DNA of 33,366 nucleotides from Propionibacteriaceae bacterium (lineage in GTDB: Bacteria; Actinomycetota; Actinomycetes; Propionibacteriales; Propionibacteriaceae): the NCBI GenBank assembly GCA_027492675.1, contig JAPUEI010000066.1, forward strand, positions 4,954 through 38,319. The letters run 5' to 3'. Below the pieces are notes generated by a model that saw only the letters and a list, made by a program, of their open reading frames with translations, ran no database searches and was not told where the DNA came from. Both the position numbers and the translations under genes were made by a program. Below, one piece after another: positions 32,644 through 33,366 of the stretch. The first letter of the stretch is position 1. The number at the start of each line of letters is the position of its first letter.

Positions 32644-32808
32644 TCGATCGGAGTTGTGGTCGTTCTGACGGGCCGCGTCCGAAGCGCCGAGGGTTCGATC
32701 GGAGTTGTGGTCGGAATGCGACCTTGGAGTGCGCTGATAGCGACCACAACTCCGATCCAGAGCCCGAGGAGTCCCGTCGGCGCGCCTATTCCGACCACAA
32801 CTCCGATC
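32644..32808. repeat. 165-bp four-core mirrored repeat element, copy B
   Basis: Forward cores at 32644-32662 and 32695-32718, inverted cores at 32741-32757 and 32788-32808; start-to-start distances 51, 46 and 51 bp, exactly as in copy A. All four cores keep GATCGGAGTTGTGGTCG intact. The sequence between cores resembles copy A only partly (for example GCGCCG-GGGT before the second core). It occupies the centre of the 358-bp gap between divergent genes 32546 and 32905; nothing else is seen there besides the two -10 boxes. Confidence 0.92.
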
Positions 32809-32892
32809 GGAACCAGAGGTCTTGGCCCGACGACGGCCACCAGATCCGCGGTGCCGCAACCCGGCAGAGGCCGGTTGACCAGGATCGCGGCC

Positions 32893-32898
32893 TACCAT
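32893..32898 (+). promoter_or_regulatory. -10 box TACCAT for a leaderless start
   Basis: TACCAT, 6 nt, then ATG 32905. Confidence 0.55.
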
Positions 32899-32904
32899 CG
32901 GGCC

Positions 32905-33354
32905 ATGCGACTCATACCTCCCGCCTGGACCCTGGCCATCGCCGTCGTACAGCGTGGGCTGGTTCGGCGCGAGAGCCGTCGCGACTACCCGGGTCGTCGA
33001 GCGCTGAGCACGGGACTGGCCGTCGCCGGGGTCGGCCTGATGGGCGCGGCGGTATGGCAGTTCACCCGCGCCCGTACGACGTTCGACCCCGTGAACCCCT
33101 CCCGGGCATCAGCCCTTGTCACGACTGGTTTGTTCGGCGTCAGCCGGAACCCGATCTACATCGCCGACGCGCTGCTGCTCACCGCTCACGCCGCCTGGCT
33201 CGGGCGCCCCATCGCGCTGCTCGGCATCCCCGCACTGGCGGCCGTCCTGCAGCCCCAGATCGCGGCGGAGGAGAAGGCGCTGCGGGAACGGTTCGGGGCC
33301 GAGTACGAGGCGTACGTCGCGAAGGTCCCGCGCTGGGTCGGCCCGCGCGCCTGA
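32905..33354 (+). CDS. Isoprenylcysteine carboxylmethyltransferase-like membrane protein
   Basis: 149 aa. It has the ICMT/phospholipid methyltransferase layout: hydrophobic segments (LSTGLAVAGVGLMGAAVWQF, ADALLLTAHAAWLGRPIALL), LVTTGLFGVSRNPIYIAD in the conserved R-N/H-P-x-Y region, and the C-terminal EEKALRERFGAEYEAYVAKVPRW, where the E-E and R-F-G-x-E-Y-x-x-Y positions form the S-adenosylmethionine site in relatives. Substrate in bacteria is generally unknown and prenylated proteins are not expected, so methylation of a lipid or small molecule is more likely. It is divergent from the SWIM operon and leaderless. The ATG was chosen because the longer open frame runs through repeat element B. 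Confidence 0.85.
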   Translation: MRLIPPAWTLAIAVVQRGLVRRESRRDYPGRRALSTGLAVAGVGLMGAAVWQFTRARTTFDPVNPSRASALVTTGLFGVSRNPIYIADALLLTAHAAWLGRPIALLGIPALAAVLQPQIAAEEKALRERFGAEYEAYVAKVPRWVGPRA

Positions 33355-33366
33355 CTCCTTTCGGGT

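Noticed and set aside
32644..32898. Coding region through repeat element B (open frames on both strands)
   Set aside because: Open frames arise because the repeat lacks stop codons in some frames; translations repeat the same short peptide (such as IGVVVG and TTTPI) and have no ribosome-binding sites.

Overview
The window is very GC-rich, densely packed chromosomal DNA from a high-GC Gram-positive bacterium (Actinomycetota). The NAD synthetase closely resembles the mycobacterial enzyme as I recall it. The palindromic repeats containing TTCGAGACG...CTCCTCA are of a kind familiar from Propionibacteriales/Nocardioidaceae, so that order is my best guess, by inference only. There are about 32 protein genes. 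I saw no tRNA, rRNA, CRISPR array, transposase or phage gene. Many genes appear to have leaderless starts, with a TAnnnT -10 box 6-7 nt before the ATG/GTG.

Layout. 1-2500: edge fragment, a SatD-like/membrane protein pair, an MpaB-type (DUF2236) oxygenase and a small unknown protein. 2671-8126: an acidic-N-terminus multi-pass membrane protein, a YceI lipocalin-like protein with a palindromic operator, a repeat-rich intergenic stretch, a frameshifted membrane protein made of two duplicated halves, and glutamine-dependent NAD synthetase. 8219-12283: a STAND/AAA-type ATPase overlapping a membrane protein gene, an AbiEi-like/DUF559 protein, an NAD(P)-binding protein and an SRPBCC protein.

12271-19810 (minus strand): DUF427, a hypothetical protein, then a flavin electron-transfer block. 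The block is ApbE FMN transferase plus two consecutive pairs, each a ferric-reductase-like membrane flavocytochrome and an exported FMN-binding-domain protein. ApbE would covalently attach FMN to the exported proteins, which would accept electrons carried across the membrane from NAD(P)H. A PabC-like aminotransferase and thiol peroxidase Tpx lie upstream.

19918-24861: DinB/DUF664 protein, dCMP-type deaminase, a small unknown protein, a double-ACT regulator, a zinc alcohol dehydrogenase, a membrane Ser/Thr kinase with a septum-formation-like extracellular domain, and a small membrane protein. 24971-32546 (minus strand): an apparent five-gene operon, SWIM zinc finger / DUF5691 / MoxR-type AAA ATPase / DUF5682 / VWA protein. 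The first four genes are joined by 4-bp start-stop overlaps. It looks like a MoxR-VWA chaperone-type system of unknown purpose. 32905-33354: isoprenylcysteine methyltransferase-like membrane protein.

The most unusual non-coding feature is a 165-bp element present twice (11004-11168 and 32644-32808). Each copy carries four copies of an 18-bp core in forward-forward-reverse-reverse order with identical spacing (51/46/51 bp). The sequence between the cores is only partly conserved.
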